Source: Warburgia ugandensis (taxonomy: Eukaryota; Streptophyta; Magnoliopsida; Canellales; Canellaceae). From it: a DNA stretch of 64,000 nucleotides. The stretch is taken from the NCBI GenBank assembly GCA_035236585.1, contig CP141136.1, positions 51,043,136-51,107,135 on the forward strand. Direction: 5' to 3'. Positions within the stretch are counted from its first letter, which is position 1. Each line of letters begins with the position of its first letter. The notes beneath the pieces were generated by a model. The model saw only the letters and a list, made by a program, of their open reading frames with translations, was not told the DNA's origin and made no database searches. A program made the position numbers and the translations under genes. Positions 25,261-37,450 of the stretch are shown in pieces.

Positions 25261-25926
25261 GTGCTATTAGATTCGGAGATCAGACAGTCCATTCTAGACC
25301 GTCCAATCAATCCTCTCTTAATTCAGGGCCTAAAACATCTCCAATCATTGTGAAAATTCTACGCTAGGGGTTTTGGATCCTTCTAGATCAATTGGTTCAG
25401 TCAGAATTTTTATTTGAGCACTCTGTAATCCTGAATTAAGGGTTCTATTATTACTTTATTTTTACCTTATTTTAGCATCAAAATAAATTACAGTAAACTA
25501 AAAATTACATAAACCAGTATTAAACATCTATAAAAAGTATTCCCACCTACCTAATTGGAGAAAAAACCTTGGTTATATGCCCAATTTAAAAAGAATACCT
25601 TGTTGATGAAGATATAGCCTAAGATCCACCTTTCTTGCAAATTCCCATTGTTTGAACTGTTGGATCTTAAAATTTCTTTAGGGGTTTTGTAGAATAGATA
25701 TGATGGGAAGTTTTGGATGGTGAAATTGATGAAATTAGATCTGGAACAGAATGCCTAATTGATTTTAGGTCTCTTGTTCCAATCTAAAAAGAAAAAGAAA
25801 TTAGAAAGGGAGATATCTCTTAAAAATTTTGGGTTTTTGGGGAGGGATCTAGGTCTAATTTTTCAGGGAGAGTCAAGAAAATTTTGTGGGGATTTTATGA
25901 GCATTTTTGGAGGGTTTTTGGGGTTG

Positions 25927-25934
25927 TATTTATA
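25927..25934 (-). promoter_or_regulatory. TATA box of the LARD 3' LTR
   Basis: On the minus strand the sequence reads GCCTATAAATACAACCCC. The same box is found at 34875-34882 and 55821-55828, and on the plus strand at 47135-47142, so it is kept through the family. Confidence 0.75.
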
Positions 25935-26514
25935 GGCATTTTGGTCCTTTTTTATGATTATAATATTTAATTTTTTATTATTAAATGGCATGAAAGTCTC
26001 CCATGCTCTATTTTTCTTTCCCAAGACCAGCTGGTCTTTGTTGACCCATGACTTCACATGGGCTGCTCATAAGATTCATTTTTGGGTCCCTTATGGGCCC
26101 CATGTGGGCCCCACACAGTGTAAAAAGACTGCTTTGCCATTTATGTATAAAATTTTGGGTTTTATTCCCATGATCTAGGATTTGAGTTTACTTGGTGGCG
26201 TTGGATTCGTATTTCTCAGTACATTCTAAATTTTGATGTCTCATATTTTGATTTTTGGGTAAAATTACTATTTTACCCTTTTGTCCAAGAAATGAAGAAA
26301 CTTAAGGATTTTTCATCCGAATTCAGAATTTGTCGTCCTTATAGTCATTTTGAAGGGTTTGCTAAGTTTAATTTCAATTTTGCATGTGTTATTATTTGAT
26401 TATACTTTTATAAAAAGTATATTCTAAATAACCCTAATATTTCAGCCCAAAATATCTAAAACTCAATCTTTATTGATTTTCTCAATCAATTACAAAAATT
26501 GGGGTTATTACAAT

Positions 26515-26526
26515 CTTCCCCCCTTA
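26515..26526 (-). other. Polypurine tract of LARD-like element 1
   Basis: On the minus strand TAAGGGGGGAAG lies directly before the 3' LTR and follows GGACAAAATT. This is nearly the same arrangement as in the chromovirus at 5050-5083. Confidence 0.8.
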
Positions 26527-26877
26527 CAATAATTTTGTCCTTGAAATTTGTAATACAACTCACTTAGGAGTTTTCACAATTCTTTCATAGCCTTACACAT
26601 GTGACCTTGCCACTTATGGAAATCCCATTTCCTTTCGTTCCTTTCCTATACTACCTTCTTCTCAAAGGTTAAAATGCTCATCCATGACTAACCTTACTAA
26701 TGGATTATATACTAAAGCTGGTTCTTGCTAGAATTTCTGAAAAAGTGTTAATAACTCTTATTGAGTTATCCCTTTCATTTCAAAAACCTTCCATTTCACT
26801 TGACTGGTAATTTTCACCAATCTTTCCATACTTCACAATTTTCCATTACACCTTCTATTGCTCATCCTCATTCTTTT

Positions 26878-26955
26878 TCAACATATAAAGTCTTGACATA
26901 GCTTTCCTACTATGTATCAACATATAAAGTTTGGACATAGCTTTCCTACTATTTA
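26878..26955. repeat. Tandem duplication, 39-bp unit, two copies
   Basis: TCAACATATAAAGTCTTGAC at 26878 recurs at 26917 with few changes. The matching part of LARD-like element 2 (near 56800) has a single copy, so the duplication arose in this lineage. Confidence 0.85.
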
Positions 26956-28545
26956 TAGTCCTTAGACTTCCTATAATACATATTGATTAGATTCAACTTC
27001 AACTATTGTTCTTTGTAACAACCTTCCAATCTTTGGAAGTAATTTTCTCTTTTCTTATTTTCCATTATTTGGAAGTGTATACTTTATTTCTTCTCTATAG
27101 TTCATACTTCTTTACTATTTCCTTCTATTGATAACTTCTTGTCAAATTCTGTCCTTGAATAATAGTTCCTTGTAATGAATCTTTCCTCATTCCCATCCAT
27201 TATTTTTGTAACACTCTTTGAGTTCCATTTTATTCATAATACTTGACTTTCTACATTTTTCCTTCCAACACAGTGTCATTTAACTCTGCATATGTATTCC
27301 TGATCCTCTTTTGTTATTTCTTTCTCATATTTAGAACAATATTCAGAACATTCTCACAATCTATGATAATATTTATCTCTTTTCCTCTCATATATATATT
27401 TATATGTCATAGGCTTCAAAATTTCTAGATTTTGCATTTCCTCATGCTTCTTTCAAGCGTACCTCATAGCCTTTATCATATCATACTAACTCTTTATTTG
27501 CTATATTCCTGATAATTTCAATTAAAAGAGTCCATATTGACATTGTAATCATCCCTTCTCAAGTCTTTACAAACACCATAATTTATCAACTATTCTTTAA
27601 TTCTCAACAATCTATTATCAACTCATTTAGGATTTATGTAACCAATGGCAAAACTTCACTAAAAGAAAGTCCTTATGTTATAAAATCAATAAGAGATATA
27701 TTTCTCTAATTGTCATTGTCATTTCATATTTTGATATCATATTCCACCTTTGTTGGGTCAAATGCCATGCTATCCTTAAAATTTTTATAACCTAAACTTT
27801 GCTTTCTTTAATCACACGTACACTTACAAGACAAGTTTTGTAAGTGTTTAACATATATCCCCTGAATGCTCTTGATTTCTTGAAATCTATTTCCTTATAT
27901 CATTACAACTTCATTCAATATATTTCAATCTCCTCAAATTCATGAACATCTATTATCTAACTCATAGAACTTTAAAATTTGTTTTTGATTTTATACTTTG
28001 ATGTTGCATTTCCAATTCCCAAGTAATAATAAATTTGAAAATGCTCATCGTTATAGAGAAAAAGGATACTTAATTTCCTCAACATCATTTATGCATCCTT
28101 ATATTGATTCCTCCTTTTTCTTTTCCCAAAACAAATTTGTTACTCTCATAATGTAAATTGCTATAATCACTCCATATCCTTAAAAAGTTGTTCTTTCAAC
28201 TCATTCATATAATTTGATGTTCTTTTCCTCAACTATTATAGATATTTTCTCATTCAATCTCATGTAAGATTGAAAATCTTCAAAATATCTTAAAATTTCT
28301 AACCACTTATTTCTTCAACAATTTGGATTCATAACTCATTCACAATCATCTTTAAACTTAAATTTAACAACCAATATTTGTTTTCATTTCTCATGTTTTA
28401 TTTCACCTTTCCTCCAAAAATATATTTCCCCTTACTATATTTCTTAAATCTTTCAATATCACCAACTCCATCATGTAATTGAAAGTAACATCTCTATTCA
28501 TATTTAGCTCTTCATTTGCCTTGATCAATAAGATGTACTCCTCTT

Positions 28546-28669
28546 CATGATAATCAATGACTATATTTTCCAAATCAATATTTCTCTTTGTTTTCATGTT
28601 CCATGACCATGATAATCAATGACTATATTTTCCTAATTAATATTTCTCTTTGTTTTCATGTTCCATGAC
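28546..28669. repeat. Tandem duplication, 62-bp unit, two copies
   Basis: The unit starting CATGATAATCAATGACTATA at 28546 recurs at 28608 with two differences, so it is recent compared with the LTR divergence. Confidence 0.9.
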
Positions 28670-29400
28670 CATTTTACCATCTATACCAAAGGTACTTATC
28701 TTTATGATAGTCCCAAAATTATTTTCAATAGCACCAAAGTTGTTATATCAATAATTCTTTAATCCTTGAAAATCCTCTAGTGCTAATTTCCACAATGATT
28801 TGTCATACCTTTATAATTTCTAACTTGGTGATTTCATAATTGTTGTACCATATATAGAGCTATACTTTCTTTGTTAACCATATATTCTCATGGTTTAATT
28901 GTCTTTCTTAATAAGTTTGGGATCATATTTTTGTCCCTTTAACATATCTAACTCACTTTTTCCTTTTCATTTTATTCTAATATCAAAGATCATCTCTTCA
29001 TGTTCTAAAATTTTATTATTTCTCCACTAAATCCTTTGCCTCACTAACTTTGGAGAAAAATACTTGCATAACTCCTTACTCATATTTATTTCAAACTATT
29101 TTTATTTACAAATTTTGAACTTTCTCACCTATCTCCTTAAATTTCTTTCAATCCATATCCTCTCTATTTTGATGATTATTTTCATTTAACTAATTGCAAT
29201 AATACTATACATGTAACAATTCTAATTCCTACATTTATATTTCTTTATATATTTAATTTTAACTTTGAATTTTACAATACACCTAATGTTTTCATCTTTA
29301 ATACATATTTCTCATAAATCTCCATTTGACCTTTTCTATTAGGTTGAATTTTTTATTTTATTTTTCCAATTTATCCCTTTTTTTCTCTTTATCTCCATTT

Positions 29401-29454
29401 CTTCACTTAGTAATGGTTATATACATACTTCACTTAACAATGATTATATACATA
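29401..29454. repeat. Tandem duplication, 27-bp unit, two copies
   Basis: CTTCACTTAGTAATGGTTAT at 29401 recurs at 29428 with three differences. Confidence 0.8.
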
Positions 29455-29655
29455 CTAGTATTAACGTACTTTGTATGTTTACTCAGGACTTTAGGTTAGA
29501 CCTGAACATCATACCTTACATCTATTGTAATGTTTTCCCTATGGATTTCTATATCTTATTATTCCCTCTATTGGAATTCTTATTTGCTAAGTAGTATTTC
29601 TAGTCCTTTCACTAAGTAATATCTACTTATACTATACCATTCCTTCATTACACTA

Positions 29656-29940
29656 ACTCTTTCTATACTCATTCTCCACTAATGAGTTTAACTCTTTCTA
29701 TACTCATCCTTCATTAATGAGTTACTCTTTCTTCACAAATGAGTCTACTCTTTCCATATTCCTCAACTAATGAGTTTAACTCTTTTCTCACTAATGAGTC
29801 AACTCTTTACATCCTCTTCAAAAAATGAGGCTACTCTTTCAAGACTTATCCTTCACAAATGAGTTAACTCCTTTTATACTTATCTCTTAACTAATAAGTT
29901 TTTCACACAACTCCTTCTTATCAACTAATAACTTATCTCT
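29656..29940. repeat. Diverged tandem repeat (AATGAGT...ACTCTTT) in the LARD leader
   Basis: About seven or eight irregular units of roughly 28-40 bases, each with an AATGAGT word followed by ACTCTTT. The words are near inverses of each other (GAGT/ACTC). The leader of LARD-like element 2 has fewer units of the same kind near 58830-58930. Its place close to the primer site makes it part of the 5' leader in element sense. Confidence 0.7.
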
Positions 29941-30248
29941 TATTCACTCACTTCAGGTTGAACCTGAGCCTGTGTACTTGGTATTTCTACAGAGGTGATG
30001 AAACTTGGGTTTGTTGTAGGTAAGGAAGAAGGTTCTTCAACATCCTTGTCATCATCTCTTCCACATTGCTCATTGTTACTCTTTCCATATTGTCTACTGG
30101 AGTATTTTGAGTTGCTTGTCTTGTGACTCTCTTTGGTGGCATCTGTTCATAATTTATATAAATCCTCTATACAACTACTTCTATCTTAATCTACACTTAG
30201 ATCATAATCTCTCTTTTGGACATATTTGTACTGTACTGTAACTGGATG

Positions 30249-30266
30249 AATCGCTTTGATACCAAC
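30249..30266 (-). promoter_or_regulatory. Primer binding site of LARD-like element 1 (tRNA-Met type)
   Basis: On the minus strand GTTGGTATCAAAGCGATT directly follows the 5' LTR. The chromovirus at 822 has GTTGGTATCAAGGC at the same place. Confidence 0.8.
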
Positions 30267-32294
30267 TATGATGACCCGGGTTTTTGTAACACGTTTTGTA
30301 ATGTATTCCGGGCCCTTAAGAGTGTAAAATTTTTTCGCAAAACAAAGCAGTGGAAATTCTTTTCTTTAGAACTTGTTTTGAAAACCCAAGTCACCACTTC
30401 ATACATAACATAAGTACAATTTGTTTACAAAATAAAATTCCATTGAAGGAATATACATTTATTAAATTCCAGGATCCATCCAGTGGTTCACAGTACAGCC
30501 AAATCTATTACAGTGCTTGTCCAAATTACATAATCCAAAACTCAAGCTCACCATACAATAAAAATCTCAACAAAGAAAAATACATGTCTTCAAGGGTATA
30601 CCTTGAAGATTATTCTCTTCAAGTCATCTATCGTCTTCAGCTCCTAACTCTCCTTCCCTGTATCTGAGATATTGCAACATTTACAATATCTTAGCAAGCA
30701 ATGCTTGGTAGGGGATTCAAGAAGCATAATAATTGACAATGTAATTCCAATACTTCATGATCCCATTTTTCCTCAAACATACTCTTTACTTTGTAAGTTA
30801 TGTATATCTATATACATACATACCCTTCATGGGTAAACCAGTTAAATATGTGAAAGTAGTTAAATATCATTCCCAACTAAGCTGATCAATTCTCTTCATT
30901 TTGAGAATTTAGTATTACAGCTCATCTTATACTAGCAATTTCCCTTCCTAGGAAATATTGGTAATATACAACTACCTAGCATTTCATTATGCTACAACAT
31001 AAGGCATTTCACTATGCCTATTCTTATATGCATCATAGTGCAAAATAATAAAAAAGGTTGCTATGCTGCAGTCTGATCCGTACTAGCACGCTCGAATAAC
31101 TACCCTGTTCACCACTGATACCACGGTGGAAAATATTATGTCACTACCCGTATGGGGGCCAAGACTTTCACAGTGGTGGCTTTCCCATAATTGCCACCAT
31201 CCAACTTTTAGCCTCTCATAGGGCAAGGTATCATCATATCATCAAATTTCAAGGAGCGGGTGGCCAAACCCTCATAACTCCTCTAGCAATAGCATTCCCC
31301 TAGGCTTATGCCTATTAAAATAAACTCACAAGCCTCCAAGCTTGTATGTAAAATAGATTTCATATATATCAGACCATATGTCTGTTTACTTAGGGCTGAA
31401 ATATTTTCTAGTTCCCTATTCACTTATAGTTTAGTCCTTAACCATCTTATATGTGTTTGGTTGGATCATAAGGTTTTCAAGAGATTTAATACAAGTATTA
31501 ACATTACTCTTGTCAACATATGATCATGAGTACAATCATGTATATCTCATGTAAATGCATTCATCATATCCTCCTACCTTTAAGGATTGATCTCTTTTCC
31601 CCAATCTTCCATGATCTTGACTGGTGTATGTAATATGTACATCCATACATATTGTCAATGTATAAATTTTGAACAATCCTATTGATCACTAAATCTAATG
31701 TTTAGAATGATCCTTAGATCATTCATATCTAAGTACGCTTCTATCTCTATGTCTTTGTGTGTCCATCTCCTTGATCTTGATCTTTCATAGATCCATTGAT
31801 TGACAATCTACACATGTTGATAAATATCAAGGTCCTAGATCTTCTATCATCTAGTTCTTCTTTGATCTAAGTTCAATTATTGGATCATCCCTAAGGAAGG
31901 TGATCTTGGTTTTCTTCCTTGAATCATCTTTGATCAAGGGTTTGGATTATCTAATGAACTATAACAAGCCTACTAATAAACATGCATACTAAGTACAATA
32001 TAGTATTCATATTCTTATGGTTCTTGATCATCCAAGATCTAATGAATCTTGTTTGATCATATTTATCTTACTTACTGTTTTTATCAGGGTTAGGTAATTT
32101 ACTAACCTTTTATGCTCTTATTATTATTATTCAACCAGTTAATGTGCTGGTTGAAGGTAACTTATTTAAGCCTAAATCTAGACTGCTCCTCTTATTTCCA
32201 ATTGGCTAAGGCTTACTAGCTGAATGGGTGAACACAAAGTGGTTACTTCAATCCTCATGTGAGGAATTTAGATCTCACAAACGTCAATGGAAGG

Positions 32295-33505
32295 CATTTA
32301 GATCTCACTAACATAGATGTCCTCTACTTGTGGATGGAATCATCCTGAAAAATGCTAAGGATGGGGTGAGTATATACTATACTCAGTAGGAGTCTATCAC
32401 TACTAGTTTTGCAATGCATGCTATGTTTAAAATCATGTGCTCATAAAAACATATGCAGGTTCAAATAATCATGTTCAATATCGATATTAAAAACCACTGT
32501 CAAACCGGAATACTGACGGCTTAAAGAAATATCATAATCCAAGTCGAAAGTATCATATATCATAAACATAAAGATATGCATCAGATGCTCATCTGAATCC
32601 AACTCATGGATATCTGGTATGGTATGGTCGACAAACCTCATATCATGCCATATGCAATGCACATAAGACCACGAAACCATAGGGTCCCACTATGCCCACG
32701 ACCTCACTGCCGTGTGGTCCCCGGGTACCTAGGGACACAGGATCATATACCTCCACGGGACATATGACACTTATTCGTCGTAAATCATGCAATTTATGCA
32801 ATCGGTTGCAAAACATGCATACAATGCATAAAATCTGCTCATGCTAGTATTGCATTCAAAGTCATAACCCTGCCTAGAAGCCTGACAGCCTAGAAGCCTT
32901 GTCAGCTCTCTCTGGCCCACCCTCATCGGCCTGCCCTCATCAGCCCTCCCTCATCGGTCAAGGCTACACTTATCATGCAATCTATGCATGTAGTACACGT
33001 CTTGGCAATATATGCGCAATGTATTTTTCAAAACCTGTCCTCTTTGGGTCCCTCACAACTGCCTACCCAGCGTCTTTTGGGTACTCCAGCATCTTTTGGT
33101 AACCCTCAAGGACATGCAATTTTGCAAGAACTCAATGCTCACAAATCATACGATGTATGCAATTGTTTGCAAAACATATCTATGCATAATGTATATGCAA
33201 TTATTTACAAAACATGTCTATGCATAAAACATTTATCACATGCATGCTGAATTAAGTCATGCTAAACAAGTCATATAATTAAAACATGTATTCTCAAAAC
33301 AATAATAGTTCTTTTAAAAGAATCTAGTAGCGATAGAGCACCTACCTTGCTAGGTCGCACTAACCCCTTTGTCCTCGTACGCTCCTGAACATGGTTTGGG
33401 AAATCAAGGTTAGTTTGGCCTATCTTTTATGGGTTTTAGAGTGGCTGGTCTTATTACTTAGGCATTAGGGGTCCATCCCTATGCCTATGGGTTTTAGAGT
33501 GGTTG
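32295..33505 (-). repeat. Chromovirus LTR segment embedded in the LARD 5' LTR
   Basis: About 1.2 kb aligns with 60810-61960 (solo chromovirus LTR, same strand), including GGGTGAGTATAT...CTCAGTAGGAG, the CACTATGCCCACGACCTCAC stretch and CTTATTACTTAGGCATTAGG. It takes the place of about 860 bases present in the other LTR (about 23670-24535). Short repeated words lie at both junctions: ATTTAGATCTCAC at the left and GGGTTTTAGAGTGG at the right. No TG/CA ends and no target duplication are seen, so it is not a simple insertion. Confidence 0.8.
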
Positions 33506-33924
33506 GATTTCATTATATCAACATTCATTTATCCATCCCAAGGAGTTGATCACACTTGATCTCATTGATCAAGTGGGTCCCTTTGTATTTTAAGGTTTTT
33601 CTACCATAATGGGTAGATCCCTTAATATATCTCAGATATGTCAAATTAAACCATAGATATCACTTTATTTCAATAGTATATCATTAGTAAAACCTATTTT
33701 CAAGATCTGATCATCTTAGATCTTGAAGATCTAGGTAATTGGAAACTTATTTCTTTAATACAGAAAGTTTTACTAAATATTATGTCCATTTTATCACTTC
33801 ATCAAAAAATATAGGTTTCAAGATTTCCATAGCTTCTTTCTAATCTCAATTTGGAGTTCAAATGACTCCAAAATGTGATTTGGAAGTTCACAATCCTTCC
33901 TAGGGCCTGGATTTGATCTGGGCC

Positions 33925-34230
33925 CAAGGAACGGACGGCCCATATTAGTCGGGCGGAACGAGTCGAGCAGAACGAGCTCGGTTCGTTGGGCGCATCCGCT
34001 GCGATGGAACGTCAAAGTACCCTTACTAGGCATCCACGGATGCTGACAGGACGAGCGGGACACTCGTCGTCCGCGTGCCTGCAAGCGAGATGCTTGGCGA
34101 GCGCATCCGCTCGTTATTTTGACGGACGCGCCGTCTTGCCGCTTGGGATGACGTCCTACGCAGCGCACATGGAACATTCCCGTGTGCACTGTTTTCAATG
34201 GTGTATCGCGTGTGTGTCTTGGGTGCTGTT
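33925..34230. other. CpG-dense island in the LARD 5' LTR
   Basis: This is the counterpart of 24985-25260, with many shared CG sites. The overlapping frames of about 130 codons on both strands come from base composition. Confidence 0.65.
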
Positions 34231-34874
34231 AGATCCGAAGATCGGTCAGTCCATTATGGACTGTCCAATCAATCGTCTCTCAATTGAGGGCCAAAACAAC
34301 TTCGATCATTGTGAAAATCCTATCCTAGGGGTTTTGGACCCTTCTAGATCTATTGCTGTAGTCAGAATTTTCATCTGAGAACTCTGTAATCCTAAATTAA
34401 GGGTTCTGTTATTACTTTATTTTTACCATATTTTAGCATCAAAATAAATTACAGTAAACTAAAAATTACATAAACTAGTATTAAACATCTATAAAAAGTA
34501 TTCTCACCTACCTGATTGGAGAAAAAACCTTGGTTATATGCCCAATTTAAAAAGAATACCTTGTTGATGAAGATATGGCCTAAGATCCAACCTTCTTATT
34601 TGAACCGTTGGATCTTGAAATTTCTTTGGGGGCTTTGTAGAATAGATATGGTGGGAAGTTTTGGACGGTGGAATTAATGAAATTAGATCTAGAATAGAGT
34701 GCCTAATTGATTTTAGGTCTCTTGTTCCAATCTAAAAAGAAAAAGAAATTGCATAGAGAGATATCTCTTGGAAATTTTGGGTTTTTGGGGAGGGATCTAC
34801 GTCTAATTTTTTAGGGAGAGTCAAGAAAATTTTGTGAGGATTTTATAAACATTTTTGGAGTATTTTTGGGGTTG

Positions 34875-34882
34875 TATTTATA
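34875..34882 (-). promoter_or_regulatory. TATA box of the LARD 5' LTR
   Basis: It reads CCTATAAATACAACCCC on the minus strand, the same as in the 3' LTR. In the 5' position it would drive the genomic RNA of the element. Confidence 0.75.
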
Positions 34883-37088
34883 GGCATTTTGGTCCTTTTT
34901 TCACGATTATAATATTTAATTTTTTATTATTAAATGGCATGAAAGTCTCCCATGCTCCATTATTTCTTCCCCATGCTCCATTTCTCTTTCCCAAGACCAG
35001 CTGGTGTTTGTTGACCCATGATTTCACGTGGGCTACTCATAAGATTCATTTTTGGGTCCCTTGTGGGCACCACACAGTGTAAAAAGACTGCTTTGCCATT
35101 TATGTATAAAATTTTGGGTTTTATTCCCATGATCTCGGATTTGAGTGTACTTAGTGGTGTTGGATTCGCATTTCTTAGTACATTCTAAATTTTGGTGTCT
35201 CATATTTTGATTTTTAGTACATTTTGATTTTTGGGTAAAATTACTATTTTACCCTTTTGTCCAAGAAATGAAGAAACTTAAGGATTTTTCATCCGAATTC
35301 AGAATTTGTCGTGCTTATAGTCATTTTAAAGGGTTTGGTAAGTTTAATTTCAATTTTACATGTGTTATTATTTGATTATACTTTTATAAAAAAGTATATT
35401 CTAAATAACCCTAATATTTCAGCCCAAAATATCTGAAACTCAAACTTTATTGATTTTCTCAATCAATTACAAAAATTGGGGTTATTACACCATCCCACCC
35501 ACATTCTGACTTGAAAGCCCTAACTATTCCACTATCCTAGCTACCCAGATTGAGTACTTTTCATCCTCACCACACCTTAGTCTTAGGGAACCCTAGAAAA
35601 TATAGGGGAAAACTTATAAAACTCCACAAAAACCCAAGCAAAAGATAGACATCCTAAGGAAAAAGATGCCTCCTCCATAGTGGAAGGAGACACCCTCTTC
35701 CTAGCTCACTATTCTCACCCTCTTGCTATATTTTTTGTAGCTTTCTTTGGCTGCTATTCCTTTCCTAAGCTGTGAGGCATCCCTTCAACTCCATGTCTGG
35801 TTTTGTGCTTTTCAAGGTTGGTTATAACACTTCTTCTCTCATTTACCCTAATTCCTTAATCCTTTCATGGTAGTTTGTGTTGCTTCACTTGCTTTTGTTA
35901 TTCTTTGCCGTAGAAACTAAGTTTCAAGATTGGTTCTTCCTTGAAGTGGCATCCAAGGGAATTCATCTTGAATCTAGTTTCCTTTCATTGCCTTTTGATT
36001 CTCTTTTATCTTTTGTTGAATTCTAGCTTTGTTTATTTCAGTTTCCATTGAGTTTCAACTTTGATTACTTGAGTTTATATGAGTTTTGCCACATATTATC
36101 ATCTTTACTCTTTAGTTTTGGTTTTAAGTTGGAGAAATAGGTGGTGTCTTTTCATCAAAAGTGAACACACTCTTTATGTTTTTTCTTGTGTACAACTTAT
36201 GGATTAGTAATGGAATCTCACTTGGTCGATGAATGGAATATGTTGATTTCTGAATTGTTGCATGTTGATGACCCCTTGAATTAGTGTTGTCTTGAGTTAA
36301 AGTCATCAAACAATTCAATCAAGAGTTATATGAAACCATGCGTCCCTTCCAAAAGTGGAACACATGGTTTTGAAAGGACTTAAGGGTTCAAACTCGAATG
36401 AAGATTGTTAATTAAGTGTTCCTTCATATTTCTTTGAGTTCATTGCTTCCTTAATCTAGTATAGAAAACAATTCTCAATTCATCATGTATGCTTTCCATA
36501 AGGTTCATGGTTTGGATAAATTGAAATAATGAAATTCAGGTTAAGTTTTGTTTCTTTATGTTAGGGAGAATAATCTAGTAGTGGTTGTTTATTTGATTTT
36601 GATTAGTCTGATTACATGCTGCTACTTAGATTTTAGTTGTTAAAGTTTCTATTTCCATAAGTTACTTTATTTAGATGTGCTTGATTAGGAAAGTAGTTTG
36701 TTAAAGCATGTTTCCTTTTGGAAAGTTACTTTAGGAAAATTGTTTAAGTGCACTTGAGGAAAGTTTCATTCTAGGAAAGTTTTTAGTTTAGGAAAGTCAT
36801 CAAATTAGAATGTTTTCAATTTAGGAAATTTTTAATTTATAAAGTATATATTTTAGGAAAAGTTTTTAATTTGAGCAAGTTTCTAATTTCAACATAATTT
36901 CCCATTCCATATGTTAATTTCAATTTTAGATTAGGTTAAATATCTCCTGAATTTTGGGTAGGTTAGATAGTTTAAAGCAGGAGCATTAGTATATTAGTTC
37001 AACTCCTTGTGGGATCAACCTCACTAGCGTGCTATACTACAAATGATTCATGCACTCGAGTGTTTTATTTAAAGCAACAATAAGTTTT

Positions 37089-37107
37089 TGGCACCATTGC
37101 TGAGGAG
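37089..37107 (+). promoter_or_regulatory. Primer binding site of Athila copy C (tRNA-Asp type), decayed
   Basis: TGGCACCATTGCTGAGGAG follows the LTR after a short T run. It resembles the tRNA-Asp primer site of Athila elements with a few transitions, and it is closer to the family site than that of copy B. Confidence 0.8.
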
Positions 37108-37421
37108 TTGCACTATTTTGTGTAGTGTTCCTTACTCTAGGTTGTTGTGCTCTAGTCTAGGTTTAGGGTGCACTAGATTATGGTTTTTACATAATTTTTG
37201 TACTTGTTGCTATTTTTCTCATATTGACCATATTTCTTTGATTTTTGTTTGACAAAAATTGGCAAAGAAGCAGCAGCAATCCTATGGGCCATGGCTCCAT
37301 CATCTTGGATTAGTTGTTATTACTTTCCTAGATTAGGATTTAAGTGGAACTTGTAGTGAGGCCCATTGTAATTTACAATTTCTTTGTTATTCAATTTTAG
37401 ATGGGCTATAAAAATACAGGC

Positions 37422-37450
37422 CAAGTGTGGGGTACGATGGTCCACACTTG
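37422..37450 (+). other. Conserved stem-loop in the Athila leader (copy C)
   Basis: CAAGTGTGG and CCACACTTG form a 9-bp stem with an 11-base loop, as in copy B at 8049-8077. Only loop bases differ between the two copies. Confidence 0.65.

Larger units (their letters stand above)
21615..26512 (-). repeat. 3' LTR of LARD-like element 1 (4,898 bp)
   Basis: It runs from TGTGATGACCCAGG to GGGGTTATTACA, the reverse of TGTAATAACCCC...TCATCACA. It is AT-rich apart from a CpG-dense part at 24985-25260. A TATA box lies at 25927-25934. Related LTRs are at 30267, 37629, 46553, 51201 and 59037. Confidence 0.92.
26513..30266 (-). other. Non-coding internal region of LARD-like element 1
   Basis: The 3,754 bases are AT-rich with strong strand asymmetry (pyrimidine-rich on plus, purine-rich on minus). 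I looked for retroviral motifs in all frames and found none. The region aligns in parts with 56394-59036 of element 2, so it is a family trait and not a single decayed copy. It holds four tandem duplications, listed separately. Confidence 0.75.
21615..35489 (-). mobile_element. LARD-like non-autonomous LTR retrotransposon, complete structure (13,875 bp)
   Basis: On the minus strand the order is 5' LTR (30267-35489), primer site, a 3.75-kb internal region, polypurine tract and 3' LTR (21615-26512). The duplication CCATC flanks the whole (21610-21614 and 35490-35494), so both LTRs come from one insertion. No gag, protease, RT, RNase H or integrase motif can be found in the internal region, and the longest frames are about 60 codons. 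LTRs of 4.5-5 kb with a 3.5-kb non-coding interior are what defines LARDs in plants. The LTRs differ at about 5% of sites in the part I compared (first 240 bases), so it is younger than the chromovirus at the left. It has no coding to break. Confidence 0.9.
30267..35489 (-). repeat. 5' LTR of LARD-like element 1 (5,223 bp), chimeric
   Basis: Both ends align with the 3' LTR, at about 95% identity by eye at the left end. The middle (about 32295-33505) does not; it is chromovirus LTR sequence. The TATA box is at 34875-34882. Confidence 0.9.
20706..37082 (+). repeat. 5' LTR of Athila copy C, split by the LARD-like element
   Basis: Without the insertion the LTR is about 2.5 kb. The two parts join at the CCATC target duplication, and the joined sequence aligns with the minus-strand solo LTR at 8208-15360. 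It ends directly before the primer site. The right part has the repeated AGGAAAGTTT words near 36680-36890. No gene is seen in it. Confidence 0.83.

Noticed and set aside
28403-28597. A possible small protein in the LARD interior (also 57750-57950)
   Set aside because: The two frames do not lie at matching places in the two interiors, so there is no conserved frame to support a gene.
33818-34378. Open frames of 126 and 130 codons on opposite strands
   Set aside because: They overlap in the CpG-dense part of a LARD LTR, and the other LTR does not keep either frame at similar length.
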